This document shows positions 32,724 to 44,447 of a stretch of DNA of 64,000 nt, piece by piece (positions within the stretch are counted from its first letter, which is position 1; each line of letters begins with the position of its first letter). Position numbers and translations under genes: made by a program. The notes under the pieces are model-generated. The model was given only the letters and a program-made list of their open reading frames with translations, was not told where the DNA came from and searched no databases. Source of the DNA: Porphyra umbilicalis (lineage: Eukaryota; Rhodophyta; Bangiophyceae; Bangiales; Bangiaceae); NCBI GenBank assembly GCA_002049455.2, contig KV919029.1, positions 1 to 64,000 on the forward strand, in the 5' to 3' direction.

Positions 32724-35593
32724 ATGATGACGACTTCCCGTGACAGTGGCAGAGATGTTACCGGAAGTGGAGGTGGCAGCGGTACCCAGCCAGCCTCGGC
32801 CATGGGGTCGAGGCCATCTATGCAAAGGGCGGCGGGAAGCTACGCGACGGGACCTGCCGGAAGCGGTGCGGATGGTGCGGACACCCCCGTGTTGGACCCG
32901 TTCCTTGAGATGGACCGGCTTCCGAGCCTCAAGTGTACGTTTTCTGTTGCAGCATGTGAATGTACACAGTGCCTTTTCCGGTGCCACTGGGCCTGCTTTG
33001 GGGATGGTGTGGAGTGGGTTCGAAACGAATGGGCATGTGCGTGCGCCGTAGCGCGGCGGTTGCTGCTCGTCCATCTGGTTGTGTTCATGCGTCCTGTGCG
33101 CTAACCCTACGCACGTTTTTCATGTGGTGTTGACTTTTGAGTCCAATGCGTTGTCTCTGGGCTTGGCTCCATCTTGTTTTGTCCACAGCCTGTGCGACGC
33201 AAGAAGAACGGCAACGGTTGTTCATCAAAAAGCTCCGCCTTTGCGAGGCGCCTGTGGACTGGAGCAATCCCCGGGCGGACCTATCGCGGAAGGAGTCGAA
33301 GCGTCGGACACTTGTAGACGTGGTGGAACTCGCTTCGTCCGGTTACCCTTTCGTGTTCACGCCCGAGGTGCAACGCCCGCTGATTGCGTCGGTGTCAGCC
33401 AACCTCTTCCGTGCTCTCCCTGTCGGGTCTGCAACAGACGATGGGCTCGACGCTGAGGATGACGAGCCGCGCCTGGAGCCTGCTTGGCCCCATGTGCAGG
33501 TTTCCTATGAAGTGCTCCGCCGCTTCATCGTCTCCAACGAGACGGACCCCAAGGTGGCCTGCGCGGTGGTAGATCAGCCGTTTGTCGCCTCGCTGCTGTC
33601 GCTGTTTGACTCGGAAGACCCGCGGGAGCGGGAGTACCTGAAGACCATCCTCCACCGGATCTACGGGAAGTTCATGCCGCTCCGCGTTTTCATCCGCCGT
33701 GCCATTACCCACACCTTCCACCGTTTCGTGTACGAGACGCAGCGGCAACGGACGGCTACGGCGTACCGCCACCACGGGGCCGCAGAGCTGCTCGAAATCC
33801 TTGGCTCCATCATCAATGGCTTCACGCTCCCGCTCAAGCAAGAACACAAGATGTTCTTGCGGCGCACCCTGCTGCCTCTTCATGTTCCCAAGAGTCTCCC
33901 GAGCTACCATGGGCAGCTGAGCTTTTGCATTACCCAGTTTGTGGAGAAGGACCCGACGCTGGCGGTCGTCGTCATTTCGGGTCTCCTCAAGCTGTGGCCG
34001 CAGACGGCGACGCGCAAGGCTGTGCTTTGCCTCGGGGAGCTGGAGGAAGTGCTGGAGCTGACTCGTCCTGCCCAGTTTGCGGCGGTGCTGCCGCAGCTGT
34101 TCCGGCAGATCTCGGAGTGCATCGAGTCGCCACACTTCCAGATTGCAGAGCGGGCGCTCTTCTTTTGGAACAACGAGTACATCGTCAACCTCATCGTGCA
34201 CCACCGGGAACGTGTAGTGCCCTACGTGTTTGGCGCCCTGCAGCGCAACGCCGAGGACCACTGGAACCCGAACGTGCGCTCCCTCTCGTACAACGTCCAG
34301 AAGTTGCTGGCCGAGATGGACAACGCGCTCTACCAACGCGCTGCTGCTCACTACGTTGCGGAGAAGGACTCCAGCCGGGCTCGTGAGCACCAGCGTGCGT
34401 GCAGCTGGGTGGCTGCGGAGAACCTAGCTGCGTCGCGAAAGCGACTGGGAGGGATTTCGTCCTCGGCGGTTTCTGGCGGTGCCAATGATGGCCGTCTGCT
34501 TGATTCGGCTGTGTCGTCTGCGTCGTCCACTTCCCAACCTGCTCCTGTGGCGTCTGTCGTGGTCGCCAACGGCGTTGCTGTTTCTCCCTTCGTTCCAGGC
34601 TCTTCCTTCTCGCCGACCTGCAGCTCTGAGACCTCCCACACGATGCCGGTCAGTGCCGCCTCTACGGTTGCCGAGCAACCCCCACCAACTTCTTCTATGC
34701 CAGTGCCGGTCCCCAAGGGCTCGTCGAGCATCTCTGGCTTGGCTGTGACAAGCCCGCCCTTGTCCATCGCCTTAGCGACGGCGACTGCCGGCGAGGCACC
34801 GATTACGGTGTCCACGTCTTCCACGCCCGCCTCTACGGGGTCGACAACGTCTCCCGTGTCGGTCGTGGATGCCCCTGCCGCATCTGTGCTTATTTCCCCG
34901 AGTTCGCTGGAGCCGTTGGACGTCGCGCCACCTACTGAGGGGTCACGCTCGACGTCTGTTGTCAACATTGACTCTTCTGCGACATCCACCCGCCCATCGG
35001 AGGATGCTGCAATTGCATCTCCATTGCTGACTGTCCCACCACCCTGGACGCCTCCAACACTGCGGGCTGCTGAGTCCCGCAGCACTGTCTCGGATAGCAG
35101 CACCATCGGGCTCCCCTCGTCTCCTACGTCCGTGTCTCCATCGTCCTCGGTCGCCGACGGCACCGAGTCCACCTGCACGCGGGCCCCTACGGCTGTGGAC
35201 CTCGACGCCAACTCGTCGCAACGGACGATGTCTCCGAAAATCGGCCGGTCTACGGCTGACGACGGCAAGACCCAAGGCAATGATGCGTCCTCGTCAACAG
35301 GCGCCAAGACCGGTACAAGCGTGCCATCCTCAACTCCTACTGTTGTCGGCGCCACGAGGTCCCGGCGGTCAGGCGGGTCGGGTCGCAGCGCCAAGGCGGC
35401 TGCCAACGCCGCGGCGGCCGCGGCCGCCGCGGCCATTGCCGCAGCCTTTCCGTCGGTCTCGGGGCCTCCATCCAAGAAGAACTCGGCGTCGTCTGCCCCC
35501 AAAGACGTCCGCCCGCTGACGGCAAGCTCGCCTAGCCCTAGCAACGAGCGGAGACCCGAGTTGGCGTCGGATCCAGCTCGTGCCGTGCCCTAG
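32724..35593 (+). CDS. PP2A regulatory subunit, B56 (B') family
   Basis: Predicted as two exons, 32724-32934 and 33189-35593, giving 871 residues. The intron (32935-33188) has donor AAGT|GTACGT and acceptor CCACAG; splicing keeps frame and joins LDPFLEMDRLPSLK to QEERQRLFIKKLRLC, the usual B56 N-terminal order. The HEAT-like B56 domain spans about residues 60-470, including VYETQRQRTATAYRHHGAAELLEILGS in two adjoining conserved segments and HWNPNVRSLSYNVQKLL. This subunit binds the PP2A scaffold and catalytic subunits and selects substrates. After residue 480 comes a roughly 390-residue Ser/Thr/Pro-rich tail with a poly-Ala run near residues 805-825, longer than in typical B56 proteins. The ATG at 32724 is followed by a second Met; both would keep the domain. 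The frame stays open 42 codons beyond the TAG at 35591. Confidence 0.93.
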
Positions 35594-37437
35594 ACATCTC
35601 CTTCCAATCTCAACGGCAGCTTGGGCTCGGCGGTCAGCAAGGCCGTGTCTGGCCGTGCGCCTGGTTCGGTAACCGCCAATGGGAGAGAGCCTGACTCGGG
35701 CGGCGGCACCAGGGATGCTTGACGGACGTAGCTATCGTCATGCACCGGGCTCGAGTGTTGCCGAGGCCCCTCGACTACTGTTGAGTGGTTGGCACCTTGT
35801 TGTGTGCCGGCATCGACTGGCTGTGCATTGTTACTCGATGGCCCCGATTGTTCTTTCTTCTTTCTTCTCTTGTTCTTACCCTATCTCATGGGTCTCATGG
35901 GCCTTACGTCAGTGTGGTATGCTCTTTGCTCACCGTCGTATGATATCTTATTTTTGCTGCGTACGACGCAACGCCTTTTGGCTGCACTTGTATCTTTTCT
36001 TCCAGGCGATAAACACCTGTGCTCCACCGAACCTGACCACGACGGCACTTGCTATATCGTTTTGGTCGTTTATCTCACCTCGATACTGTTGTGCATGGTG
36101 TTCATCGAGCTGCAACACTGGCATGTCGCACCGCAGAGCCCTGGGGCGTGTATCCTGGCGCATGCGGCGGGGTGAATGCCGCAATGGGGTGGTGTTCATA
36201 TTCGTCGGTTCACCCGTTCTGTCAAAACCTCACCTTGCACGGTTCCACACTTGCAAATGTGACTCCACGAGGGCGCTGAGTCCGGCTTGCTGTACGTACC
36301 TCGTGTCTTACTGTGCTGTTTTTACACGATTGCCGGAAACAACCTTCTCTGCCAATGAGCGATGATCCTTTTTACATCGAGGTCGGAAAGTTTGGAAAAA
36401 ATTGCTCAAGAAGTGCCGCTGCTTCTCTCGCTTGCGGTCTGAACGGTAATTTCAAGTCGCATGAGCATCAGAAGAAAGTACTGCGCTGACCTTTTACACT
36501 GCTCGTTTCGGAGACAGTTGCTCCTTTCGCGTTCACCTCGCGAAGCGATGCTGGAGTCGCATCGCAGCGTTCTCGGTGAGGGTCAACGACGGGCTGCGGA
36601 TATCGCGACAACTCGTGTGACGGTGAGCTCTTTTTGACCGTTTCGGAAGCCGCGTGGGAGCAACGGCAGTCCAGTGCGCTTTTCTGGCTGCCGTCCGCGA
36701 CCGACTACCTGTTCTGGGTGCTCCTTCCGTACCACGCCCGGTGGCTAGAAGGCGAGGTGGTGATCATGGCTGGCGCTGCCTAGAGGCGGTTCGGGGCCCG
36801 AGTATGGCCGCTGAGCGTTGTCCATGATATGGTATGGAACTGCTGCAGAGTTGTGCCAATTCTGCTCCGCTGCCATGGCCTTTCCTCTTTGCCTTGTTGT
36901 GTATGTACATGTATGTTTCCGTGTCCTGATTACTGATTACTAAAAACAGGATAGTCATATCATTCAGTGATGCGACAAAAACAGTTGGGCCGTACATTGT
37001 CAATCTCTTCGTGAGCTGCCCCACGACCCTGCGGATGTCGTTCGTGCCACGCATATTCGCCCATCCTGCTTCCTACGAGCACATTCATCGGAGGCCTCCC
37101 CGCTCCCTGGACCACTGCTGCTCTTTTTTTAAGCGCAGTGTATGTCGTGGGCGATCACGAGCGCTGCCTTGTTGTCTCGGTGCGGTTGTCGCTGACCGCG
37201 CGGTCCACACCGAAGATGTATACTCCGCGCACTCCCGCCATCTGCGGTCGTGGACTCGCCGTCTGTTCTGCTGCTGCATCAGGTGTGACCCGCTTGTCTG
37301 CTCTGTTGGATGCCCCACTGAGCTGGAGCTCGGGTTTGGGCCTGTAAAAGCTAGGTCTGCCCGCGATGGCCCGGACAAGTCAGTCGTAGGAGTCGGATAT
37401 CGCTGAAGGCGACAGCTTGTGTGTCCGGTGTCGGCAT
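35594..37437. other. B56 3' flank and unassigned region
   Basis: Holds the presumptive 3' UTR of the B56 gene and further moderate-GC sequence. ORFs such as 35679-36365 (+) and 37011-37406 (+) have no recognisable motif. No RNA gene was recognised. Confidence 0.45.
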
Positions 37438-37701
37438 CAAGCTCCTCTTTTTTTCTGCACTTCTGGCAAGGAGACAATAGAAAATCTCAAGATCTCGCGT
37501 TGGCAGCTTGCTCCGTGTCAAGAAAATCGGATCAAGCGGCAACAAAAAGTGAGTTCTGCTGAGTGCATGGTCCTGGCACCGAATGCGGGTTTTCTATTGG
37601 CTTTGATGCCTTCTTACTGTCGTTTTAGACAAATAGAGAGCTTTTATTCACAGTCAGTCTCTGTCTCTGTCCCCCAGGACAACATTCGGGGATCAGCAAT
37701 A
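37438..37701. mobile_element. Truncated copy of the CTGATCCCC MITE
   Basis: About 264 bp closely match 4026-4289, including the conserved GGACA..CGGGGATCAG right terminus. The left terminus present at 3885 is absent here; the upstream sequence is unrelated. It is a 5'-truncated copy, which confirms that the family is dispersed. Confidence 0.85.
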
Positions 37702-38317
37702 GCGACGGGCGGCAGCGGCCGCAGCGGCCGCGCCAGTCCCCGCCGCCGCTCAACGACGGGCCGGGAGGCGCCGCCCCGTCAGTTTCCTCCGCCCGGATGC
37801 GAATCAGGGCGCCAGGCGCGACACGAGCCCCTCCGACCCCTCCCTGGTTGTAGACCGTGGCGGAGGCCCAAGAGAGGGCCCTTGCCCCCACCGCAGGCCT
37901 CTGCCGCAGACAACAAGGCGGCGGGCCGGTGGTGCGGTGGTCGGGACGACGACCAGTGGTCCTCGCAGCATGCGTCACCGCGTGCAAGCGCGGCGGCCAC
38001 CCGGTCCATATCCGTTGACCGTTTTGCGCGCCGTGCGCAGTTGCGCTGGCCGCTGCCGCCACGCCTGACGCACACGCGCTCACGCCCTGCCCCCGCTTTG
38101 GATCTCCATGGCGCGACCTCGTGGCAGAAGCCATTATATTCGCTGTCCGCTTTTGGCCAGCATGGCAGCGCCATGAAAGAGCCATGCACGGTCGTTGCCG
38201 CCGCTTCCGTCGCTCTCCGACCCTGGTCGCTGTGCATGGCCACAGCTGGCGGCGGGCAGCTCATTCTAGGGATGAGTGCAACCGGCACCAATGACAGACA
38301 CTCCTCGAGTGCTTGCC
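37702..38317. other. Unassigned GC-rich region
   Basis: GC-rich sequence with no recognised gene. Overlapping ORFs on both strands (37417-38388 plus; 37625-38185 minus) differ only in frame and show no family motif. Confidence 0.45.
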
Positions 38318-40000
38318 ATCGTCAGAACAATGGTCATCCTGAACGGGAGGAAGTCCCGTTCAGGCCCCTGTTACGGCACGGCGCCTGAACAAGGGAACTC
38401 CTGTTACAAACGTGGTTCAGGTACACGGACCTGACCTCGAGGTCGGACGCATGAGATCCCGAGACACACATTTAATACTTTTGTTAACTACAGCCGTTCG
38501 CCCAGAAATCCCGCACTCCAACTGTTGCAAAATAGTTCCAAACCGCCCTCTGCGGGGTCGTAGAGGCCGATTTGGCACTCTCTTGCAACTGTTGGAGTGC
38601 GGGATTCTTGGGAGAACGGCTGTAGGGTCAATTATTATTGCGCTAATCCCCAGGCGATGACAGGTAACTGGCGGCCCATGCACACTGCTCGTTGATGCTG
38701 CTCTGTTGTATTTCTGGAGGGACGACGGCTGGGACTGCGGCCATGAGGACAACCAAACGATGCACCCATCATAGCTGACCATGTACCAACGGCGGCAGCA
38801 ACACAAGTGGGGGGGCCAGTCGGCAGGTAGTACCGAGAACAAGCCTCAAAGACCGCAAAAGATGCCGTACCATCCAAACCCACATCAGACGAGAGCTCGA
38901 GATATCGGGAGAGGGGAAGACTAAAAAGCAAGAGCAACGATACGACGGGACAAAACAGGGGACGTACGAGATAGAGGGCAGGAAGCGGGGGACGGTCGTA
39001 GGGAGGAGGGGGGAAAGAGAAATCTAATCTGAAAGTGGGAAAAAGACATACACGATACGCATGAAGAAAACATGCATGGACGGTAGCACATGTACGCACG
39101 AGTCAGATGCGAGCTACCACAGATGGCAGTGAACGAGGGCTCCCTGTACGGTAGTGCAACGTCCGGAGCAATGACCTCGATGGAAGACACGCAATGACAG
39201 ATAGACGAACGATAGACAGGAGAGGAACCAACCACAAACAGCGCACAACATACCTGTCGGAAGACTGGCTTAAAGATCCAGCATGGTAGGGGGGCGCCCA
39301 GTTGGGAAGGGGGACGTTGGTGCACGATAGCAAGAGCCGGGAGAGATCGATAAGGGCGTTTCGATCTCGGATGACGACTGCAGTGGTCTTGCTCGCTGGC
39401 GGCGCGGTGGTGGAGGGTCAGGTCATCTGAGGCTTTGGCCTGTGACTCGGAGTTGTCTCCAATCGACAAGAGAAGTTCGTGTTTTCCATGGAGACGTTTG
39501 ACCTACCACGAGGGCTGCGTGTGGCGCTCACTTTGATTGGCCGGCCATTCTCTAATATGCTTCACGTCATTCGTCTTCTCACGAAGACCATAAATACTTG
39601 GTCATCGATCGACTTTACAGAGCAACCCGGGGTAAGTTCTGGAGCGGCGGCCGCGGTCTCGCGCGTGCACCTCAGGTCCGAGAACGCGCCTTGGCGTCCA
39701 CTTTTTGCGCACCACATCGTCATGGGCAAGAGGCATCCAGGGCCGTGCAGGACCCCGACCTGGACAGTTTACGTCTTTCCAATATATTGCAGGGATATCA
39801 TTGGCTTGGATTAGTGCGACAGTTTCGCATGACCTCGTGATCAGCCACGAGATGGTTCTGGGCCTGGCACAGTTTCCCTGAACGGGAACTCCTCCCGTTC
39901 AGGCCTTTGTTACAGCACAGACGGGAAACCTCCCGTTCAACAGCTCCTTGAACGGGACTTCCGTTCAGGCTCCTGTTCAAGTGTCCACTGTTCTGACGAT
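38318..40000. mobile_element. Possible non-autonomous element with inverted GAACGGGAGG-rich ends
   Basis: The left end (from about 38318, ATCGTCAGAACAATGG) is matched in reverse complement by the right end (to about 40000, where the complement reads ATCGTCAGAACAGTGG). Both ends then carry short hairpins built from CTGAACGGGAGG and CCCGTTCAG (38338-38366; 39877-39972). The 1.7-kb interior has no recognisable transposase and contains a separate hairpin at 38488-38635. No target duplication could be fixed. Confidence 0.55.
38488..38635. repeat. 148-nt hairpin (short foldback MITE)
   Basis: The ends CTACAGCCGTTC and GAACGGCTGTAG pair, as do CCGCACTCCAACTGTTGC and its complement, giving arms of about 60 nt with few mismatches. 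The apical part reads CGGGGTCGTAGAGGCCGATT and is shared with the hairpin at 50888-50983, so the two belong to one family. Confidence 0.85.
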
Positions 40001-40316
40001 CATCGTCATGATGGGTGCGAGTGGCGCGGCTGACGTCGTGTCCCCACCTGGGTGCCACTGGTGCACGCCTCTTGGGCCTCTCCCCTCATTGTACCCCAAG
40101 CCCGCTCCCCGCTCGCCGCCGCGCGACCGCCGTCGGGCAAGAGCCCAATGCGGCGCGGTATGGGCGGCGTGGGGGCCCTTGCGCCAGCGGGGTTCAGCCC
40201 CCTCCCTCAACCTTCCGAGCCGACGCACGGGTAGCGTGCAACCCCGTCGGCGACCGGCGCCGCTGGGCGCGCCCAGACGGTGCGCCCCGACCACCGCGTG
40301 CCGCGACGGCGCCAGC

Positions 40317-41778
40317 GCAGTGGGGCTCGTTGCAGGATCCACGACGAGGCCCTTTTTCCTCGATTTGGCGACGAGAAACCTGTCAAGCTGGTGAAAAACC
40401 CCCCTTGAAGGCCCTTGTGAGAGCTTTTCTCGTCGAATTCCATACTCTGCTTGTCTGTGGCTACGTATTTGCATTTTTCACACTATTCTTGGATGCTCCA
40501 GGACCGTCACTGAGAGCGCCTTCAAGTGATGTAGAACAGCATGGTGTGAGATGGAGCATGAGGAAGGTGACAAGGGAGGCCTCATCGAGCAAGCGAGTAG
40601 GGTCGCAACGATGTTGGAACATAAAGCTCGTTGAGCTCTTAATATGACAGTTTACTAGCAAGCTGTCATATTAAGTCGATCACAGGTTGCTGAGATACTG
40701 CGAAGACGACTGTCAGTGCGAGTTGCACGTGGATTCAAACGAGCAATACGGAATTGAAACGCCCGTTGTGGATGCCAGCTGTCATGGATCTGAGGAGTCA
40801 AAGAACGGAAACACAACTGAACTAAGAATTAATGAGTCCCATCGACCGAGCTGAAGAGGGATGCATCCGGAGGCGAACGACGCGAGTCGCCAACGTCCAA
40901 GAACGGGGCTGAGAGCGCGTTCCGATCCGCTCGTGACCCCGGCTGAATCCGCGAATTCCACGCGACCCCGACGCCTTCGTTGAGCGAGTCAAGTCGATGT
41001 GCAGCGCAATGCTTCCATGCAGCGCCATCGCTGCTGCTATTCGATCTGAAGGGGTTCCTTCCGCAGCCATTTGCAGGTATTGCCGGCTGACGCGGGTGCC
41101 ACAGTCTTGGGAGAACGGGGAGATGCTGGACCCCGGGGGCACGAGGTCGCGACCAACACCGGGGATATCTGCGGTGCCGGGGTCTGCCTGGTTGGTAGAC
41201 GAACGGGAGGCAGAGGCGATAGTTGCCGCTTTGAAACGCGTGCGGATGAGTGGGTCCGCGCATGGCACGCCGCACGGCCGCCCCCGAGGGCAGGTTCGCG
41301 TCGTCACCGTGTTCGTACCAAGTCGTTGTGAAAAGCACTCGGTGACACTTCTGAGGCAATGCAACATGTGTCTTTAGTTAGCCGCGATGGTTGTTTGTGG
41401 CTGCCAACCGCCGCGCTGCGGAATGGCGGGAAAACAAGGAGGAGGCCATGTGCGGCCGAATCATGCGCTGTTGTGTGAGTCATTGGCCGGCACTTGAGTA
41501 TGTTTTTCTCCTACTTGTGGGGCTCTTGCTCTCTCTTGTACGACTTTTTGCAACTTGCGCGTAGCCCTACATTGTCTACTTGTCAGGACTTCGGAGCACT
41601 TAAATGACCTATAATACAGGCCAAAAGCTGATATTGTCGAAGTCGAGAATCTCGATCAGGCATATCATATCCGAGTGACGAGGTTTTGACGAGAAAAGTA
41701 CCCTCGTCAACGAGCAAAAACGAGCGATCGGGGGGATAAAAACGCCCTCGTCGTGGATCCTGCAACGAGCCCCGCTGC
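40317..41778. mobile_element. Possible non-autonomous element with about 40-bp inverted repeats
   Basis: The left end, GCAGTGGGGCTCGTTGCAGG at 40317, recurs inverted at the right end near 41778 with one mismatch and continues into GATCCACGACGAGG on both sides. Further in, TTTCTCGTCG-type motifs occur at both ends. The interior ORFs (40997-41377 plus; 40829-41359 minus) are not recognisable. The target duplication is unclear. Confidence 0.6.
40638..40675. repeat. Perfect 13-bp stem hairpin
   Basis: CTTAATATGACAG and its exact complement flank a 12-nt loop. It could be a terminator-like structure or the remnant of a small foldback element; nothing nearby decides between them. Confidence 0.6.
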
Positions 41779-42555
41779 CCCTCACCGTTGAGGCGGCTGA
41801 GCGACGCGGGCGCGTCGTCGTTGCGGACGTGCGACGTGCGCCACGCGTGGAAGCGGGTAGAGTGTCTCGGTCGCCACGGATTGGGTGAGTGGAGGGGATG
41901 CAACGGATGGCCATTGATGGGACGGCAATGGGTCGTCCATGAGAGCGTCTCCACCAATGGCTCCAACCGTCCAAACAGCCAAACGTGGCACCGTTCGGCC
42001 GTTTGGACGGTTGGAGCACTGGTGGCTGGGATCCGCTCCTAAACTAGGGTGTGACGGGGCTGTGACGACCCATAAATAGACCTGTTCACATTTTCTAATC
42101 CCTTAGTGCATCTCGTGGTCGTCTCGCGGGATCGCCCTTCTTTTGGAGCTTGAACGGCAGCGCCACTCCAAACAGGCCTGTTTGGAGACGCCCCGAGTCG
42201 TTTGGCCAACCCCTGGTTCCCTGTTCGGAACACGTACGCCAATGGTCTGCGTGACCCGTGGCGTGCAGACAGTATCGGGAGTATCTCCCTTGATTCGTAG
42301 AGCGTTGATCGATCGCGATCGATCGGCAATAAATACCAGCAATAATTATCAGTGGTCAGAAACTCCTTAGAATCTGATGTTGATCGATCGCTGTTCAATC
42401 GTGCATCCTCCTCTATGCCATGCATCCGTTGGCCGTCGTGGTCGCATCCCCGCGTTGTCGACTGTCGTCGTCGCGCCCATCTTCATCGCAGTGACGCGTA
42501 CCGGCGCGCTAGCGTCTGGACTCAACACCGTCTCCGCCGTGTCCCCCCAGCCGAG

Positions 42556-44250
42556 ATGGTCAAGGGTTGCCAGTGGACTGAGGGGGAGGAGCTGGGGATC
42601 ACCAAGGGGTGGATTGCGAGGTCTAACAGGGCCGACGTTGGGACGAGCTTGAAGTCGGCTCAGTTTTTCGAGGGCATTCGCATCGATATGCTGGCGGAGC
42701 GAACTAACTACCCTGAGACAATGAACGATCCGAGATACTGGGAAGCGCGCAGTGTTGCCGCCGTGCGTACGCGCTGGCTTGACCATATCGCGCCTGACTG
42801 CACGCGCCTGAGCGCCTGCCTCGCTTCAATAACTCGATCGCCCCACACTGGGATGACCACCAAGGACCTCACTGATATGGCCATTGCGGCATTCAACAAG
42901 CGAGATGATTACAGAGCTGACATTCCCGGGTCCTGTGGTGTCTTTCGCTTTCTTTCATCTTGGGAACTCCTGCGTGAATACCCCCGCTTCTCGGACACGT
43001 TCCCTATCCCCTCCTCTGGCTCCTCACTGTCGCCTCCGGCTGTGATCGTTGGCCTGGAGATGGAGGACGAGGTTTCCGGCGTGGCAGTCGCGGCTGGTGC
43101 GGGCGGTGGGTCCACTTCGGCGGCCCCGGCCGGGGTCGGGTCGAGGCGGGGTGGTTCGTCATCATCCCGCGCAGATGGCCAGCCTGCAGTGCAGCCAATG
43201 GGGTCTAAGCGTACTAAGGACCAGGCCGGGCTGCTGGCCGCGACCGCCGCCATGAACAAGCGGGTTAAAGAGCTGACCGAATCTTCGGTTCGCAAAGCAG
43301 AAACCCTCAAGAATATGGAGCGGGCCGTGTTCTTCAATTCGGCGGCGATGCGCGGCACGCCAGCCGCGCAGGCGTTCCGGGCTCGCACAGCGGCTCGGAT
43401 GGCAGCCGAAATGGACGAGGAGGACGAGCAAGCTCGAGTTCGGCGGGAAGAGGTCGCTGCAGAGCGTGCCCGCGACGCCGCCGAAGCGAGGCGCGTCCAA
43501 GTAATCGCAGACGCTGAGGCTGAGGCCTTGGCACGCCGGACCACGGCAAAAGCTGCACGCCTGGCCGCGCGAGCGGCTATGGCAGCTGCAGCTGCCCGTT
43601 CTCCCGCGGGGAGGGCGGGGGGCGACGATGATTTGTCTTCCACCGACGAGGACGGCTTGCAGCGCCGGCCACGACTGCCGGCCTTTGCTGCTGCTGGAGC
43701 ACGCGGCTCGCCTTCCAGCGGTGGTGGGCGAGTGGGGGGTGGTGGACGGCGTGGCGGGAGTGGTGGTGGGCACAGGGGGGAGGGTGCAGGCCGCGGGGGG
43801 AGTGGTGGAGGCCGTGGGGGGGGTGGTGGATGCAGAGGGGGGGGTTGTGGAGGGCGCGGGGGGGGCGCAACCTCCGTTGGTGAAGGTGCTGGTGGTGCAC
43901 GCGGCGCGGACGTGCCATTTCATGGCGGAGGCGGCGCTTCCGCGCCGCTTGTCGGTCGTTCGTCTACCGGCCCAGCTCCCGGTCGCGGCATGTCGGACGG
44001 AGGCGGACTGTATCCCATCACACCACCGCGTGCTGACGCCTGCCCCGGCGCGGGGGAAGAGTCACGTCGGCCTCCAGGGACGATGACTTCCACTGCCGAC
44101 GGTACCGTTAACGAAGACTTTTCAGAAATGGCGTCTCGGCCCGGACATGCATTTTTCAACGCAAACGGAGAGAGAGCCTCGGACGAGCGCCACCCAACTG
44201 TCGACTACTACAATCACGGGTGGACGGGTGCCGGTGGCGGAAGCGCATGA
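42556..44250 (+). CDS. PIF/Harbinger Myb/SANT-like DNA-binding ORF
   Basis: A 564-residue single-exon ORF, starting at the ATG at 42556; the same frame is open back to 42352 but that part looks like element 5' sequence. The N-terminus carries a trihelix/Myb-SANT-like domain at about residues 5-90: WTEGEELGITKGWI, then a conserved FFEGI, then VAAVRTRWLDHI. A helical NAM-associated-like segment follows, then an Ala/Arg-rich probable coiled coil near residues 270-420. The C-terminus is Gly-rich low complexity. In PIF/Harbinger elements such a protein is the second factor, binding the transposase and the TIRs and helping it enter the nucleus. Its pairing with a transposase between matching TIRs supports the call. 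Confidence 0.85.
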   Translation: MVKGCQWTEGEELGITKGWIARSNRADVGTSLKSAQFFEGIRIDMLAERTNYPETMNDPRYWEARSVAAVRTRWLDHIAPDCTRLSACLASITRSPHTGMTTKDLTDMAIAAFNKRDDYRADIPGSCGVFRFLSSWELLREYPRFSDTFPIPSSGSSLSPPAVIVGLEMEDEVSGVAVAAGAGGGSTSAAPAGVGSRRGGSSSSRADGQPAVQPMGSKRTKDQAGLLAATAAMNKRVKELTESSVRKAETLKNMERAVFFNSAAMRGTPAAQAFRARTAARMAAEMDEEDEQARVRREEVAAERARDAAEARRVQVIADAEAEALARRTTAKAARLAARAAMAAAAARSPAGRAGGDDDLSSTDEDGLQRRPRLPAFAAAGARGSPSSGGGRVGGGGRRGGSGGGHRGEGAGRGGSGGGRGGGGGCRGGGCGGRGGGATSVGEGAGGARGADVPFHGGGGASAPLVGRSSTGPAPGRGMSDGGGLYPITPPRADACPGAGEESRRPPGTMTSTADGTVNEDFSEMASRPGHAFFNANGERASDERHPTVDYYNHGWTGAGGGSA

Positions 44251-44447
44251 TGGCAAGGAGCCACGAGCGGCAGCCCCGCGGCGCTGCCCCGACGGCCCGT
44301 GCGTCCTCGGCCGACGCCGCCACCGCCGCCGGCGGTGGCGGCACTGGCGCCGCGTCGCGGCGCGGCGCCGACGGCTTCGCCGCCAGTGCCGCCCACCACC
44401 GGCGCCGGCGTCGACGACGGCCTCGGTCGCCCGTGCCGCCGGGGAAC

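Noticed and set aside
33395..35544. Long minus-strand ORFs across the B56 gene (33395-34390 and 34351-35544)
   Set aside because: They mirror the conserved B56 exon and its low-complexity tail on the opposite strand; only the plus strand shows family motifs.
43162..43923. 253-codon minus-strand ORF inside the Myb-like gene
   Set aside because: It is antisense to the coiled-coil and Gly-rich part of the Myb-like ORF and has no motif of its own.
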